Origin: an uncultured Eggerthellaceae bacterium
Lineage (GTDB): Bacteria > Actinomycetota > Coriobacteriia > Coriobacteriales > Eggerthellaceae
Assembly: GCA_934617065.1 (NCBI GenBank)
Contig: CAKTTY010000001.1
Location: 124,001 to 188,000 of the forward strand
DNA length: 64,000 nucleotides
Direction: 5' to 3'
This document shows positions 43,164-53,087 of this stretch, piece by piece. A program made the position numbers and the translations under genes. The notes under the pieces were generated by a model, which was not told the origin of the DNA, ran no database searches, and saw nothing but the letters and a program-made list of their open reading frames with translations. Numbering within the stretch: the stretch's first letter is position 1; each line of letters opens with the position of its first letter.

Positions 43164-44477
43164 CTAGTACAGGAAACCAAGCTTCTTTGCTTCATAGGTA
43201 AGCTCGTCGCGGAAATCGGGATGGGCGATGCTGATAAGGCGCTGTGCGCGGGTGGGGATGTCGGCCCAGCGCAGATCGACGACACCGTATTCGGTCGCAA
43301 TAAAATGTATGTCGTTACGCAGACTGGTTATGGCGCTGCCTGGCGCCAAGGTGGGCACGATCTTCGAAACAGGACCGTTCTTGGTGTGCGCCACGCTCGT
43401 TACGGCAATAAAGCCACGACCACCCTTTGAATTTTTCACGCCTCGCACGAAGTCAAACTGCCCGCCGCTTGCAGAGTACTGGCGTGCGCCGATGCTTTCA
43501 GCGCACACTTGCCCGGTTAGGTCGATGCTTACGGCGGTGTTCACTGAAACCAGGTTGTCGTTCTTCGCGATAAGGGCGGGATTGCACACCGTTTCGTAGG
43601 ATGTGTAGTACATGCTGGGGTTTTCATGGATGAAATCGTACAGTCGCTGTGTGCCGGTCGAATACCCCGCAACCGAAACGCCCGGCATGAAGTTCTTTCG
43701 CGAGTTGTCGATGACGCCTTTTTGTTGCAGTTCAACAAAAGCGTCCGAGAACATTTCGGTGAAGCACCCCAGATGCTGTTTGCTTTCCAGGCCAGCGGCG
43801 ATAGCGTTGATGATGCCGCCGATGCCCAGTTGAATGGTGTCGCCGTCGTTAACGCGGTCGACGATGAACTCCGCGACCTTTGCCTCTTCAGGCGTTGGTG
43901 CGGGCACCTGAACATCTTCGAGCAGTTCTTCTTGCAGCACAAAGGCATCGATGGTGCTTACGTGGTAGTTGTGCGAGTCGCCGAATACGCGGGGAAGGCG
44001 TGGGTTGATCTGCGCAATGATGTGCTTTGCGCCGCGCAATGCGCCTTGCTCGAATCCCAGGGGTCCAATGTTGCAGTTGCCTTGAGCGTCGGGCGGCGTC
44101 ATTTGGACTACGGCGTAGTCGAGCCCAACTTCTTCCAGCATGCGATTGGTGTCCGAGAAATGAACGGGAATGTGCGCAACGCACTTTGATCCGTTGGCAA
44201 AGCCGGTTCGTTCGTTGGGGCCGGCGAAGTAGGTGTGGTAGCGGAACTGTTCGGGGGTTACATCGAGTCCCGCGAAGGTGATCTTGCCGTTCATCCAGTT
44301 GCCGTAGAGATCAATGCCAGTAAGGGCGCCCTTTGCAACCCTGTCGATAAGCGCATTGATGATGGTGGTGGGTACGTGAAGGCCGCCCGTGTAAATTTTC
44401 TGGTTGCCGGTTAGATGTTGCTCGAATACCTGGTTTACGGTTATTTTCTTGCGCTCGTATTCATCCTGCCAGTCCAT
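43164..44477 (-). CDS. Acetyl-CoA hydrolase/CoA-transferase family protein
   Basis: 437 residues of the 4-hydroxybutyrate/butyryl-CoA:acetate CoA-transferase family. The catalytic glutamate lies in LGCFTEMFSDAF. Other conserved parts are GLDYAVVQMTPPDAQGNCNIG, LGIGGIINAIAAGLESK and SGGQFDFVRGVKNSKGGRGFIAV near the C-terminus. It would exchange CoA between short-chain acids and acetyl-CoA, typical of fermentative energy metabolism; which acid is used cannot be read from the sequence. The ATG was chosen behind AGGAGGG. A terminator of the upstream gene separates it from the shikimate dehydrogenase-like gene. Confidence 0.9.
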   Translation of the reverse strand: MDWQDEYERKKITVNQVFEQHLTGNQKIYTGGLHVPTTIINALIDRVAKGALTGIDLYGNWMNGKITFAGLDVTPEQFRYHTYFAGPNERTGFANGSKCVAHIPVHFSDTNRMLEEVGLDYAVVQMTPPDAQGNCNIGPLGFEQGALRGAKHIIAQINPRLPRVFGDSHNYHVSTIDAFVLQEELLEDVQVPAPTPEEAKVAEFIVDRVNDGDTIQLGIGGIINAIAAGLESKQHLGCFTEMFSDAFVELQQKGVIDNSRKNFMPGVSVAGYSTGTQRLYDFIHENPSMYYTSYETVCNPALIAKNDNLVSVNTAVSIDLTGQVCAESIGARQYSASGGQFDFVRGVKNSKGGRGFIAVTSVAHTKNGPVSKIVPTLAPGSAITSLRNDIHFIATEYGVVDLRWADIPTRAQRLISIAHPDFRDELTYEAKKLGFLY

Positions 44478-44535
44478 GGTCCCTCCTGGTAGTTCCTGTT
44501 TTGCTTGGGCGAAAAGTCCCAAGCCCCCTGAATAT

Positions 44536-44578
44536 AAGAAAACGGCGGTCGCGCAATCCCCATTGCACGCCGCCGTTT
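44536..44578 (-). terminator. Terminator after the shikimate dehydrogenase-like gene
   Basis: On the minus strand AAACGGCGG...CCGCCGTTT with an inner GCAAT/ATTGC hairpin is followed by TCTTATATTC. It lies 22 bases after the stop codon. Confidence 0.8.
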
Positions 44579-44600
44579 AATTGTAGCGCTGTTTGCCTTT

Positions 44601-45458
44601 TTACATTTCGTCTGGTGAGAGCGGGAAATCTACGCCCGTCCAGATCTCGAAGGCGCGGGCACCCTGGAAGAACAGCATTCCTTCGCCGTTGATGGTGGTG
44701 CAGCCTGCTTCTTTGCCCATTTTCAGTAGCTCGGTTTCTGCTGGCTGGTAAATAGCGTCTTGGATTACCAAGCCTGGGTGCAAGAACGATGCGTCGGGGA
44801 TGGGAGACTGTCCTTCGAGCTTACCCATGCCGATGGGAGTGGCGTTTGCCAGAAGATCGGCATCAGCCAGTTGCGCACGCAAGTCGTCCAAATCGTTTGC
44901 ATCGTGACGGCTGATTTTGCAGCCGGTTTTCTCGGCAACAAGGGCAACCTCTTCAGCAACGCGGTCCCATGATTTGCCCGTGCTAGGGCTGAATACCACG
45001 ATTTCGCCTACGCCATCGAGTGCTGCCTGCGCGGCGATGGGGGTACCGGCGCCACCCATGCCCATCAGGACCATTTTCTTTCCTTTGGCATCGACGCCGT
45101 GCTCTTCGAATGACTTCATGAAGCCGTAGCCATCGGTGCTGTAACCGGTGAGAACGCCGTCTTCGTTGACGATGGTGTTGACGGCGCCTACCATCTCGGC
45201 GATGGGATCAAGCTTGTCCAGGAACGGGATAACCGCAATCTTGTTCGGCATGGTAAGGTTGCAGCCGCGCATATTCAGAAGGCGGATTGCGTCGGTTGCC
45301 TGCTTCATATCTTCGCCGGGAACGCGGAAGGCCATATAAGCGTAATTCAGGCCGGCGCGTTCGAATGCTCGGTTGTGAAGGTGGGGCGATTTGCTGTGTG
45401 CGACGGGGTCGCCGAACAGGCAAATTAGACGCGTTGCGCCATTGATGTCTTGCGTCAT
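44601..45458 (-). CDS. aroE: Shikimate/quinate dehydrogenase-like enzyme
   Basis: 285 residues. The substrate loop is LFGDPVAHSKSPHLHN (about residues 14-29), the catalytic Lys lies in NLTMPNKIAVIP, and the cofactor-binding motif is LMGMGGAGTPIA. The canonical NVTxPxK is NLTMPNK here, and GAGG[AS] is replaced by GMGGAG, which is more like the YdiB/quinate branch than the housekeeping AroE; the biosynthetic versus catabolic role is therefore open. No other aromatic pathway gene is adjacent. The ATG giving MTQDING lies behind AGGAGAGAG; the frame is open about 49 codons further upstream without a good site. Confidence 0.8.
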   Translation of the reverse strand: MTQDINGATRLICLFGDPVAHSKSPHLHNRAFERAGLNYAYMAFRVPGEDMKQATDAIRLLNMRGCNLTMPNKIAVIPFLDKLDPIAEMVGAVNTIVNEDGVLTGYSTDGYGFMKSFEEHGVDAKGKKMVLMGMGGAGTPIAAQAALDGVGEIVVFSPSTGKSWDRVAEEVALVAEKTGCKISRHDANDLDDLRAQLADADLLANATPIGMGKLEGQSPIPDASFLHPGLVIQDAIYQPAETELLKMGKEAGCTTINGEGMLFFQGARAFEIWTGVDFPLSPDEM

Positions 45459-45708
45459 GGTGGCTTCTCTCTCCTCGAATAATGGGTGCCAGGGCAGCAC
45501 TGCGGCAGGTTGCCGAAGATGAGCCGATGGCTGGGCTCGTTTTCCTGCTGAAAAACGTATCAATCCTTGCTTGGATTCTATCATTGCGCTTCTATATTGA
45601 TGCATTCAAGCTATTGCGGATAACTATAGTCGTAAGGGTTTGCCGGCAAATAGCCTGATTACGGCATGGGAAGCTTGCCTTTCTTTCGATATTTTTTTTC
45701 GGCACTGG

Positions 45709-45851
45709 AAAGGCGTACGTTGCCTGACTTTTCCCAAAGCCGCAAAGGAGTGCGTCGCCTAGTGTTCCCATGGAGCCGTAAAGGCGCGCGCTGCCTGGGT
45801 TTTTCCTGAAGTCGCAAAGGCATGCGCTGTCTGGTGCTCTCCTGGAAGAAG
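45709..45851. repeat. Four copies of a 35-36-bp tandem repeat upstream of citrate synthase
   Basis: Copies start at 45709, 45744, 45780 and 45816, each beginning AAAGGCGTGCGTTGCCTG (or close to it) and ending with a CCNNNGCCGC-type segment. No gene overlaps them. Confidence 0.7.
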
Positions 45852-46148
45852 GCGGAATGCGGGCCACGCTCCGCATCAGCAGATGCTCGACGCGGTGCGC
45901 TGTCGGCTATCGAACCCGTATTTGCTTTGAATACCAGAGCGTGCCTTTGCTGGAATAAAATGGAGAAGTGGGCCCACAGGGGCGTGTCTATTGCTTTTCG
46001 ACTCCCGTTGTTTTAGAACTAATCACACAAAGAATTTTTGTTGCATAACAGAATCCGTTTGTTTCCAGTTTGTTATCGTTCGCCAAAGTGCGTATTTTGA
46101 TGCGTAAACGGGGTGTACTATCTAATCTCGTAGTTGAAAGGAATATCC

Positions 46149-47486
46149 ATGGAAGACCATAAGCTTTCCCTGTACGACAACATCGCAAAGGTCAATGCCG
46201 TCGATCCGGAACTGTACGAGCGTTACCCCGTAAAGCGCGGCTTGCGCAACAGCGATGGTTCTGGCGTAATCGCGGGCGTTACGAATATTTCTAACGTACA
46301 CGGTTATCTGATGAATGAAGGCGATAAGGTTCCCGACGAAGGCAAGCTCACCTTCCGTGGTTACAGCATCTACGATCTTGTTGGCGGCGACGCCGTCAAG
46401 CGCCGCGGCTTTGAAGAGATCGTGTATTTGCTGCTTATGGGGGATCTTCCCACATCAAGCCAGCTCGATGTGCTCGTTGAGGCGATTGATGCTCAACGCA
46501 ATTTGCCCGATGGCTTTACTGCTTCGAAGATCATGAGCACGCCTTCTCGTAATATTATGAACCTCCTGCAGCGTTCGGTGCTCATGCTGTATGCCGATGA
46601 TCCAAAGGCGGAAGATCGCTCCTTCGAACACGAGATCAGCACGGCAATTTCGCTTATCTCTCGTCTGCCGCGCATCATGGTGCTGGCTCACTATGCCAAG
46701 CGTGCTGCGTTCTACAATGAGTCGATGATCATGCATCGCTTCATTCCGGGGCAGTCCACTTCCGAAACCATCCTTTCCATGTTGCGTCCCAACCGCGAGT
46801 TCACGCCTGAAGAAGCACGCATGCTCGACATCATGATGTCCCTGCACGCTGAGCATGGTGGCGGCAACAACTCCACCTTCACTTGCCGTGTTCTTTCCTC
46901 TGCCGATACTGATCCGTATGCTGCCTATGCGGCTGCTATCGGTTCGTTGAAGGGCAGCAAGCATGGTGGTGCAAACCATAAGGTTCTGGCCATGCAGAAG
47001 GAAATCAAGGAAAACGTTAAGAATTGGGAAGATGAAGACGAAGTAGCTTCCTATATTGCCAAGATCGTGAACAAGCAGGCATACGATCATACCGGCCTGA
47101 TCTACGGCATGGGTCATGCGGTGTACACGCTTTCCGATCCGCGCGCAGTTATCTGCAAGGATTTTGCAACAAGGCTTGCCAAGGGCACTGAGTTTGAAGC
47201 GGAGCTGGATTTGCTTAAGCTCATCGAGCGCCTGAGCCCTGAAGTTATTCTGCAGGAAAAGGGCACCAAGAAGGATATGTGCGCAAACGTCGATATGTAT
47301 TCTGGATTCGTGTACTCCATGATGGGTATTCCGCAGGATATGATCACTCCGCTGTTTGCCTGCTCTCGCATGGCCGGTTGGGCTGCCCACCGCTTCGAGG
47401 AACTGGTAAGCGGCAAGCGCATTATCCGCCCTGCATACAAGACGGGCGTGAAGGCTCGCGAATACAAGCCTATCGAAGAGCGCTAA
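46149..47486 (+). CDS. gltA: Citrate synthase
   Basis: 445 residues. Conserved parts are IAGVTNISNVHGYLMNEG, KLTFRGYSIYDLV, MLHAEHGGGNNSTFTCRVLSS-type central segment, GSKHGGANHKVLAM (with a catalytic His) and HTGLIYGMGHAVYTLSDPRA (second His). The order and length fit the hexameric/type II-like enzymes of anaerobes. It condenses acetyl-CoA with oxaloacetate, the entry to glutamate synthesis in a presumably incomplete TCA cycle; no aconitase or isocitrate dehydrogenase gene is adjacent. The ATG giving MEDHKL lies behind GAAAGGAAT, five codons after an alternative in-frame start. A terminator follows. Confidence 0.92.
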   Translation: MEDHKLSLYDNIAKVNAVDPELYERYPVKRGLRNSDGSGVIAGVTNISNVHGYLMNEGDKVPDEGKLTFRGYSIYDLVGGDAVKRRGFEEIVYLLLMGDLPTSSQLDVLVEAIDAQRNLPDGFTASKIMSTPSRNIMNLLQRSVLMLYADDPKAEDRSFEHEISTAISLISRLPRIMVLAHYAKRAAFYNESMIMHRFIPGQSTSETILSMLRPNREFTPEEARMLDIMMSLHAEHGGGNNSTFTCRVLSSADTDPYAAYAAAIGSLKGSKHGGANHKVLAMQKEIKENVKNWEDEDEVASYIAKIVNKQAYDHTGLIYGMGHAVYTLSDPRAVICKDFATRLAKGTEFEAELDLLKLIERLSPEVILQEKGTKKDMCANVDMYSGFVYSMMGIPQDMITPLFACSRMAGWAAHRFEELVSGKRIIRPAYKTGVKAREYKPIEER

Positions 47487-47522
47487 GCGTTTCTGCTCGT
47501 TATTTTCACAAGCGCAATAACA

Positions 47523-47545
47523 AAAGGCCCCTCGGGGCCTTTCGT
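47523..47545 (+). terminator. Terminator after citrate synthase
   Basis: AAAGGCCC-CTCG-GGGCCTTT, an 8-bp stem followed by CGTTTG. Confidence 0.8.
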
Positions 47546-47812
47546 TTGCCGCTTTTCTTCGAAATGCCATTGTCGTTGTTGGACAAGATGTATCTATTGC
47601 TTCCGATGCTTCTGCGGATGACGTGTATGCGCCGGCTTGAGCGCCGGAGCGCCGCAATGGCTGTTGGGCTTCGTTTCCTTTTGTGCGATGAGTGCCTTGC
47701 GGGCGATCTATGGGGTCCGTCCTCTGCGCGCGATGAGTGCCTGCACGTTTTGTTTGGGCGCATTATCCGAGGTTTCGAACGGCGGGTTCGCATACTTGAG
47801 CCCTGCGATTGC

Positions 47813-47846
47813 CTGGAAAAAAGAAGGAGTCCCGAAGGACTCCTTC
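47813..47846 (-). terminator. Terminator of the NhaC-type gene
   Basis: GAAGGAGTCC-TTCG-GGACTCCTTC (minus strand), a perfect 10-bp stem with a stable TTCG loop, followed by TTTTTTCC. It lies about 130 bases after the stop codon. Confidence 0.9.
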
Positions 47847-47975
47847 ATGATCGCTTTGATGTGATTCTCACGGCCGCTTTTGGCGCCGTGGGTGCGATAC
47901 GCCGCCTATTGCTCTTAGAGCTGAAAGTGCACGAAGCACCCGTTGCTCAGCCCCAAGATCCGAGATGCGATGTGC

Positions 47976-49604
47976 CTATGCAGCTTCTTTGTTGCCGAAC
48001 ACGCGCGTCGCAATAACGATAATGATGGCAACAGCGATGCCGCCGATAAGCGAAGGCCAAGGCGAACCGGTGAAGCCCGCAACCAGATATCCAAACAAGC
48101 AAATGACGGCAACCAGAGAAGCGTAGGGCAGCTGGGTTGCCACATGGCGCAGGTGGTTACATTCCGCACCAGCAGAAGAAAGAATGGTGGTGTCGGAAAT
48201 GGGCGAGATGTGGTCGCCGTATACTGCGCCAGCAAGCGTTGCGCCGATGGTGACCAGGAACAGCGGGTCGCTTTCGGGGAACACGCCCAAAACGATGGGC
48301 AGGATCAAGGCAGCGGTGCCCCAGGAGGTGCCCATGGCGAATCCGATGAAGCCGGAAACCACGAAGATGACGGCAGGCAAGAACGAAAGCTCAAAGCCCA
48401 TAGTGGTAAGGAAGTTGGAAACGAATTCGCCCGTACCCAACATGTAGCGGCATGCGCCGCCCAGGCTCCATGCCAAAACAAGGATCATGATAGCGCCCAC
48501 CATAGAGCGAACGCCTTCGGAAGCGCCTTCAGTGAAGCCAACCAGGGTGGTGAGCTTACGGGGCAGGAACATGCATGCAGCAACCACCAATGCCACGGCG
48601 GCACCGATACACAATCCGCCGATGGGGTTTTCGCCAACGGCGGTTGCGAAGTCTACGCCCTCAAAGAAGCCGCCAACATACAGCATGCCCGTGATGGAGA
48701 ACACGATAAGCACCACGATAGGGATAACCAGGTCGAATACCTTGCCATTGGGGGAAACGTCCAGACCCTTGAACTGCTCGACTGCCTTCGTGGCTCCCTC
48801 CAGGTCGGACTGCTCGGTGATAACGGTTTCGACGGCTTCGGGATTGTTGGGGACACCTGCCTTGGAGACCGTTTCCAGAGCGGAGGCATGGGGAGGAATG
48901 GGGCTGTAGGTATGAGCGTCGCAGTCGCGTTGAGCCTTGCCCATGCTGAAGAAGTCTTTGCCGAAACCGCACATAGCGAACACGAACACGATGGTGACCA
49001 GCGCGTAGAGGTTGTACGGAATGGAAGCAACGAACGTGTTGAAGCCGTTTTCGCCCATGTAGCCGCCCATGGCAACCGCCCACGAGGAAACAGGGGCAAT
49101 GATGCATACCGGTGCTGCGGTGGAGTCGATGATCCACGCCAGCTTTTCGTGGCTGATGCGGAACTTGTCGGTTACGGGGCGCATGACGGCACCGACGGTG
49201 AGGCAGTTGAAGTAGTCGTCAACGAATACCACGATGCCCAAAAGGGCCGTCATGACGGTTGCCATTCGTGCGCTTTTGATGTGCTTCGCGGCCCATTCAG
49301 CGTATGCACGCGAACCGCCAGCAATGGCGATGATGACGACTAGCGCGCCCAATAACGCCAAGAACAAGATAAGCGCCGCATTCGATGAGATTTGCTCCGC
49401 CATAACCTGGGGGATGAGCGTAAACGCGGTGATGAGCTGGTCGAAACCGACGCCTTCAAGGCAAAACTCGTAAATGATCAGGCCCGAGAACACGCCAACC
49501 AGCAGGGAGGAATACACCTCCTTGGTAATAAGGGCAAGGCCCAGCGCCAGAAGCGGCGGCAGGATGGACCAAGCACCGGTGGAAAGAAGCTCAAAGCCTT
49601 CCAT
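47976..49604 (-). CDS. NhaC-family Na+/H+ antiporter
   Basis: 542 residues with about 12-13 hydrophobic helices. Characteristic segments are SILPPLLALGLALITKEVYSSLLVGVFSG near the N-terminus, FVDDYFNCLTVGAVMRPVTD with two conserved Asp residues, and GFAMGTSWGTAALILPI with GDHISPISDTTILSSAGAECNHLRHVATQLPY near the end. Homologues exchange Na+ for protons, or malate/lactate, or tyrosine-like amino acids; the ligand cannot be assigned. The central loop (about 230-275) is long and acidic. The ATG follows AAGGAGA. It is a single-gene unit. Confidence 0.9.
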   Translation of the reverse strand: MEGFELLSTGAWSILPPLLALGLALITKEVYSSLLVGVFSGLIIYEFCLEGVGFDQLITAFTLIPQVMAEQISSNAALILFLALLGALVVIIAIAGGSRAYAEWAAKHIKSARMATVMTALLGIVVFVDDYFNCLTVGAVMRPVTDKFRISHEKLAWIIDSTAAPVCIIAPVSSWAVAMGGYMGENGFNTFVASIPYNLYALVTIVFVFAMCGFGKDFFSMGKAQRDCDAHTYSPIPPHASALETVSKAGVPNNPEAVETVITEQSDLEGATKAVEQFKGLDVSPNGKVFDLVIPIVVLIVFSITGMLYVGGFFEGVDFATAVGENPIGGLCIGAAVALVVAACMFLPRKLTTLVGFTEGASEGVRSMVGAIMILVLAWSLGGACRYMLGTGEFVSNFLTTMGFELSFLPAVIFVVSGFIGFAMGTSWGTAALILPIVLGVFPESDPLFLVTIGATLAGAVYGDHISPISDTTILSSAGAECNHLRHVATQLPYASLVAVICLFGYLVAGFTGSPWPSLIGGIAVAIIIVIATRVFGNKEAA

Positions 49605-49808
49605 GTACAGTCTCCTTACTGCAAATAGGGCGCAGGCGATGCTGCGCTGGGAAGGCGGCGGCTAGCGAAGCCGCGCATGATGCATTTCCAGCGCAGCCTT
49701 GCCTGCGCTTTTTCAACTGTGCCGATTATAGGCTAGCTTCGTTGCCGCGGTGTTGCATTTATGAGTGAAGGAAGGCGTAACGGGTGGGCGGCGTGTTAAG
49801 ACAGGCGG

Positions 49809-50333
49809 TTACTGGAAGTACTTTCCTGCGTTTGCTCCCACAACAATAAGATCCACACCTCGGAGGAGCGCGAACAGCGCAATGAATAGCGCGAGCATTT
49901 CGGGCATAGAGAAGAACATGAATCCGATAACGATAGAAATGACGCCCGAGAACAGCATCCAGCCCCAAAGGGGGAGGCCCGCACGCTTAACCATAAAGGT
50001 AGTCACGACTTCATATATGCCGAAAATCAGAACGAACGCGCCGATAACCCAAGGCAGGACTGCCGCAAAGGCGAAGGGGTGAATTACGAACATGGCGCCA
50101 ATGAGCACGTCAAGGATGCCGTAGGCGAGAATCCACCCAGAAAAGCCCAGAAGCTCGTGGTCGCGAATGAACGTTGCGATATTGACTACGCCAGAAACCA
50201 CAAAGGCGGCGCCAACGATAAAGGCGATGGATGCAAGGGTGAGACCTGGGAAGAATGCGCACACCAAGCCAAAGATGATAAACAGTATGCCGGCAACAAT
50301 AAGCTGCCAGTTTCGTTCGGTTTTCGTGTTCAT
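49809..50333 (-). CDS. HdeD-family (DUF308) membrane protein
   Basis: 174 residues with six short hydrophobic helices in three similar pairs, for example GILFIIFGLVCAFFPGLTLASIAFIVGAAFVVSGVVNI and GILDVLIGAMFVIHPFAFAAVLPWVIGAFVLIFGIYEV. This repeated G-L-x-P pattern is the HdeD/DUF308 signature; E. coli HdeD is linked to acid resistance at high cell density, but the molecular role is not known. The ATG lies behind AGAGGGGG; the frame continues upstream without another good start. Confidence 0.85.
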   Translation of the reverse strand: MNTKTERNWQLIVAGILFIIFGLVCAFFPGLTLASIAFIVGAAFVVSGVVNIATFIRDHELLGFSGWILAYGILDVLIGAMFVIHPFAFAAVLPWVIGAFVLIFGIYEVVTTFMVKRAGLPLWGWMLFSGVISIVIGFMFFSMPEMLALFIALFALLRGVDLIVVGANAGKYFQ

Positions 50334-50505
50334 GATAGCCCCCTCTATGTTGCCGTTTTCTTCATTGTAATGCGCTTTGCTGCAGGTGAGGGCGCATGTA
50401 AGGGAAATGAAACAACACGAGTGCGAGTGGGGCTTTGGCTCACCCTCTGTTCTTGGCTGGCGGCCCCACGTTTTTTTGCCACCCGCTCCGAAGCGAAACT
50501 TCCCC

Positions 50506-51222
50506 TTAAGCAGAAACGAAGGGAAGGGGGATGTCGTGATCTTCTGCGGGGATGGGGGCAACCTTCTGCTCGGCAAAGGCGACGCCAACAGCATGGCAGG
50601 CATCAGTGAGTTGGCAAAGGTAGCGGTCGTAGTTGCCCGCTCCGTATCCTAGGCGGTTGCCATTTGCATCGAACCCTACAGCGGGAACCACGATGAAGGC
50701 AAGCTCGTTGGCGGCAAGGTAGGGCATGGGGGTAAGCTCGGGGCTGCTGTGATGGTATTCCTTTAGCGGGTCGTTCAGGAACGGCACGCTGTTGCTGCGG
50801 AATGCCTTGGCGCTTACCGAGCGCATTTCCATGGTTTGCTGAGTGATATGCAAGGCGTTGGGGTCCGACCCTGGTTCGCGGATCCCACGCCCAGGGGCAT
50901 CGGGAATGCCATGGGCATCGGGCATCATGCAGGGGAAGGCAACGTTGCAGCCTCGCAGGTAGGCATGGTCGATGAAGCTGCCCAGGTCAACCTCCCATGG
51001 GAATGCGGAGTATACGCCGACAACGGGTTTTCCTTGGGGCGTTTCGGCTATCAGGACGTCAAGGCGTCGACTCAGCTTCGCGCAGATCTGCTTGCTCTTG
51101 CCTGCGCGCGCTTCGGGCGTAAGGGCGGAGCGCGCTTTCTTTGCTTGGGCCCTTAGACGGCTGCGGATTTCCGCAGGGGTTTCGCTGTTGGGCGTGGAGG
51201 TATGTTTGCTATTGGTGCTCAT
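50506..51222 (-). CDS. 5-formyltetrahydrofolate cyclo-ligase
   Basis: 238 residues. It converts 5-formyl-THF to 5,10-methenyl-THF using ATP. The family signatures are RSRLRAQAKKARSALTPEAR near the N-terminus, VGVYSAFPWEVDLGSFI, and GFDANGNRLGYGAGNYDRYL, the ATP/folate-binding loop near the end. Residues about 110-175 include an insertion relative to the usual 190-residue enzyme (PDAHGIPDAPGRGIREPGSD). The start is uncertain (ATG for MSTNSK was taken; another ATG lies three codons upstream); neither has a strong ribosome binding site. Confidence 0.9.
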   Translation of the reverse strand: MSTNSKHTSTPNSETPAEIRSRLRAQAKKARSALTPEARAGKSKQICAKLSRRLDVLIAETPQGKPVVGVYSAFPWEVDLGSFIDHAYLRGCNVAFPCMMPDAHGIPDAPGRGIREPGSDPNALHITQQTMEMRSVSAKAFRSNSVPFLNDPLKEYHHSSPELTPMPYLAANELAFIVVPAVGFDANGNRLGYGAGNYDRYLCQLTDACHAVGVAFAEQKVAPIPAEDHDIPLPFVSA

Positions 51223-51368
51223 ACCGCGCATTGTACGCCTGGTGGGCGTGATAGAAGAAACGCGCTGGTGAATGTGCGTCTGGTAGGCGCAATAGGGGAA
51301 ATGTGTTGGCGAAAGTCGCAAAAGAAAGGCGGCGGTTGAAGTGTTCCCTCGAACGAAGCTTGCGCTCG

Positions 51369-52859
51369 TTAGTCCTTAAGGGGCTCGGTAAGCGCGGCGG
51401 AGCAGAGTCCAGCGCGTGATTGCGTGTCTGACTTGCGGTAGATGGAAGTCAGATGCTTCTGCAATGCGCGAAGGGATATTCCCATGTCGTCGGCAATGCA
51501 CTGGAGCGTTTCTTCGCTCGAGCATACTGCGGAAAGAACATCGCGCTCACGTGGGGTAAGGCTGTAACGCTCCGAAAAGGCTGCAAGGTGCTTGTCGGGG
51601 GTGTTTTTATCGGCGGGAGCTTTGGTTTCCGGTTCTTCTTGGGGCTTGGTGGTTTGCGTTTGCGCGGTGGCGGTGAGCTCCGCCAGTTTCAGGACTTTGT
51701 TCTCGGCTTTATACCGTGCTGTGCGACGCATGTTTTCCAGCGCATGGGCAACGAGGAGGGTGGCCATGGCTAGTGCAATGGTTATCGATGAGATAAGCAG
51801 GATGTCGCCCGATGAAATCAATGTCATGGAAGGTATTGCCACAAGTGCAGCGCAGGCGTTGTTGGCGGCGCGTCCCATGCCGGCCCAAAGTGATGGATTG
51901 GCGCAGCGCATGGCGATGCGCAAGAACGACGAGGTGAAGAAGACCACGAAAAAGCCTGACGAAAGGTAAAAAATTATCAAACCAAGAAGAACTTCGGAGC
52001 CGGTCTGGATGGCAAGGGCGGAAACCAGGGAAAGCATGGCAACGCACAACATGGTGACAGTGGAATAGCGATGCCTAGTGAGGTCGAAGATGAAGCCAGT
52101 TGCAATGCCGCTGACGGCAAGAAGCAAGCGGGGCCAGGCTGAAAGGTCGAACGTGCCTTGCGCATTTGCCAGGGTAACCACGTTGTCGAGCGTGCTGAAA
52201 ACGCAGGCAATTAGGGATACGCAGGCGAGCAGCAGGATTGCTTCCTTGAGGGCGTCGCGTTCGTCGGTGGTTCGCTGGTCTTCTTTGGAGAGGGTGCTTT
52301 CAGCGGGGGTTACTTGCAGCACGTTGCGGCGAGCTGCAAGTACGAAACCAAGCACGATGATAGAGGCTCCGATAATCGCGGCTTCGACAATGCTATTTGG
52401 TGCCAAAGAATGAAGTAGGAATTGAGCTAACAAGCCCGCGGCATACGAGGCGCCCACCAGGCGGGAAAGATAACTGCTGGCATAGTGGGTTTGGGCGACG
52501 GAAAAATAGGTGGCGTTTCCCAGCATACCCAAGATCAAGAACAGCAAACATCCCAGCGACAGCAAGGCGCTGGCACTTTGGGTTAGCTGGGTTGCGATAA
52601 GGAGAAGCGCTGAAATGGTTCCCAACACGCCGGCAAGAATGCTTCGATGCTTTGCGACTGCCATTCGATTTACCAGAGAATAGCCCACAAGCCCTATGGC
52701 ACTTGTGGCGAGGATGGACGCCTGCGCGCCAACTACCGAATCGGGGCCAGCGAGTTCGCCATAAGCGATGTCAAAGTGATATTCGCTGCCCAAGAACACG
52801 AAAATGAACAATGCCATAGCGGCAAATGCGAAAAGATGTGCTTTGGGCTTCGACTCCAT
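51369..52859 (-). CDS. LuxR-family regulator with MFS-like membrane domain
   Basis: 496 residues. About 12 hydrophobic helices occupy residues 8-380 (first helix AHLFAFAAMALFIFVFLGSEY), followed by a low-complexity Thr/Glu/Lys linker and a C-terminal LuxR-type helix-turn-helix: YSLTPRERDVLSAVCSSEETLQCIADDMGISLRALQKHLTSIYRKSDTQSR (about 425-480). Such fusions are abundant in Eggerthellaceae and related Coriobacteriia and are thought to be membrane-bound one-component sensors. No ligand is known. The ATG follows AAGGACACC; the frame is open for 27 more codons. It is next to the RiPP-like cluster and transcribed in the same direction, so it may regulate it, though 230 bp intervene. Confidence 0.85.
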   Translation of the reverse strand: MESKPKAHLFAFAAMALFIFVFLGSEYHFDIAYGELAGPDSVVGAQASILATSAIGLVGYSLVNRMAVAKHRSILAGVLGTISALLLIATQLTQSASALLSLGCLLFLILGMLGNATYFSVAQTHYASSYLSRLVGASYAAGLLAQFLLHSLAPNSIVEAAIIGASIIVLGFVLAARRNVLQVTPAESTLSKEDQRTTDERDALKEAILLLACVSLIACVFSTLDNVVTLANAQGTFDLSAWPRLLLAVSGIATGFIFDLTRHRYSTVTMLCVAMLSLVSALAIQTGSEVLLGLIIFYLSSGFFVVFFTSSFLRIAMRCANPSLWAGMGRAANNACAALVAIPSMTLISSGDILLISSITIALAMATLLVAHALENMRRTARYKAENKVLKLAELTATAQTQTTKPQEEPETKAPADKNTPDKHLAAFSERYSLTPRERDVLSAVCSSEETLQCIADDMGISLRALQKHLTSIYRKSDTQSRAGLCSAALTEPLKD

Positions 52860-53087
52860 GGTGTCCTTCCGAAGGGCAAAAGACGTGCTTTGACATGCGC
52901 CTTCGGCGTGCTCCCCTCTTTGTTTTTCCTGTTGATTCATTATTGCGCAACAAAGGCGCGCTTACGGCTCGGTTTCTTCTTGTGGAAACAAAAACCGCTC
53001 CTATGGGCTGGGTTCCTTATGAGCCCGTGATGCCAGCCGCGCAGGGGGGTGTTCCTATAGTTAACGGCTTTTTAGGCAGCGAGGCCC

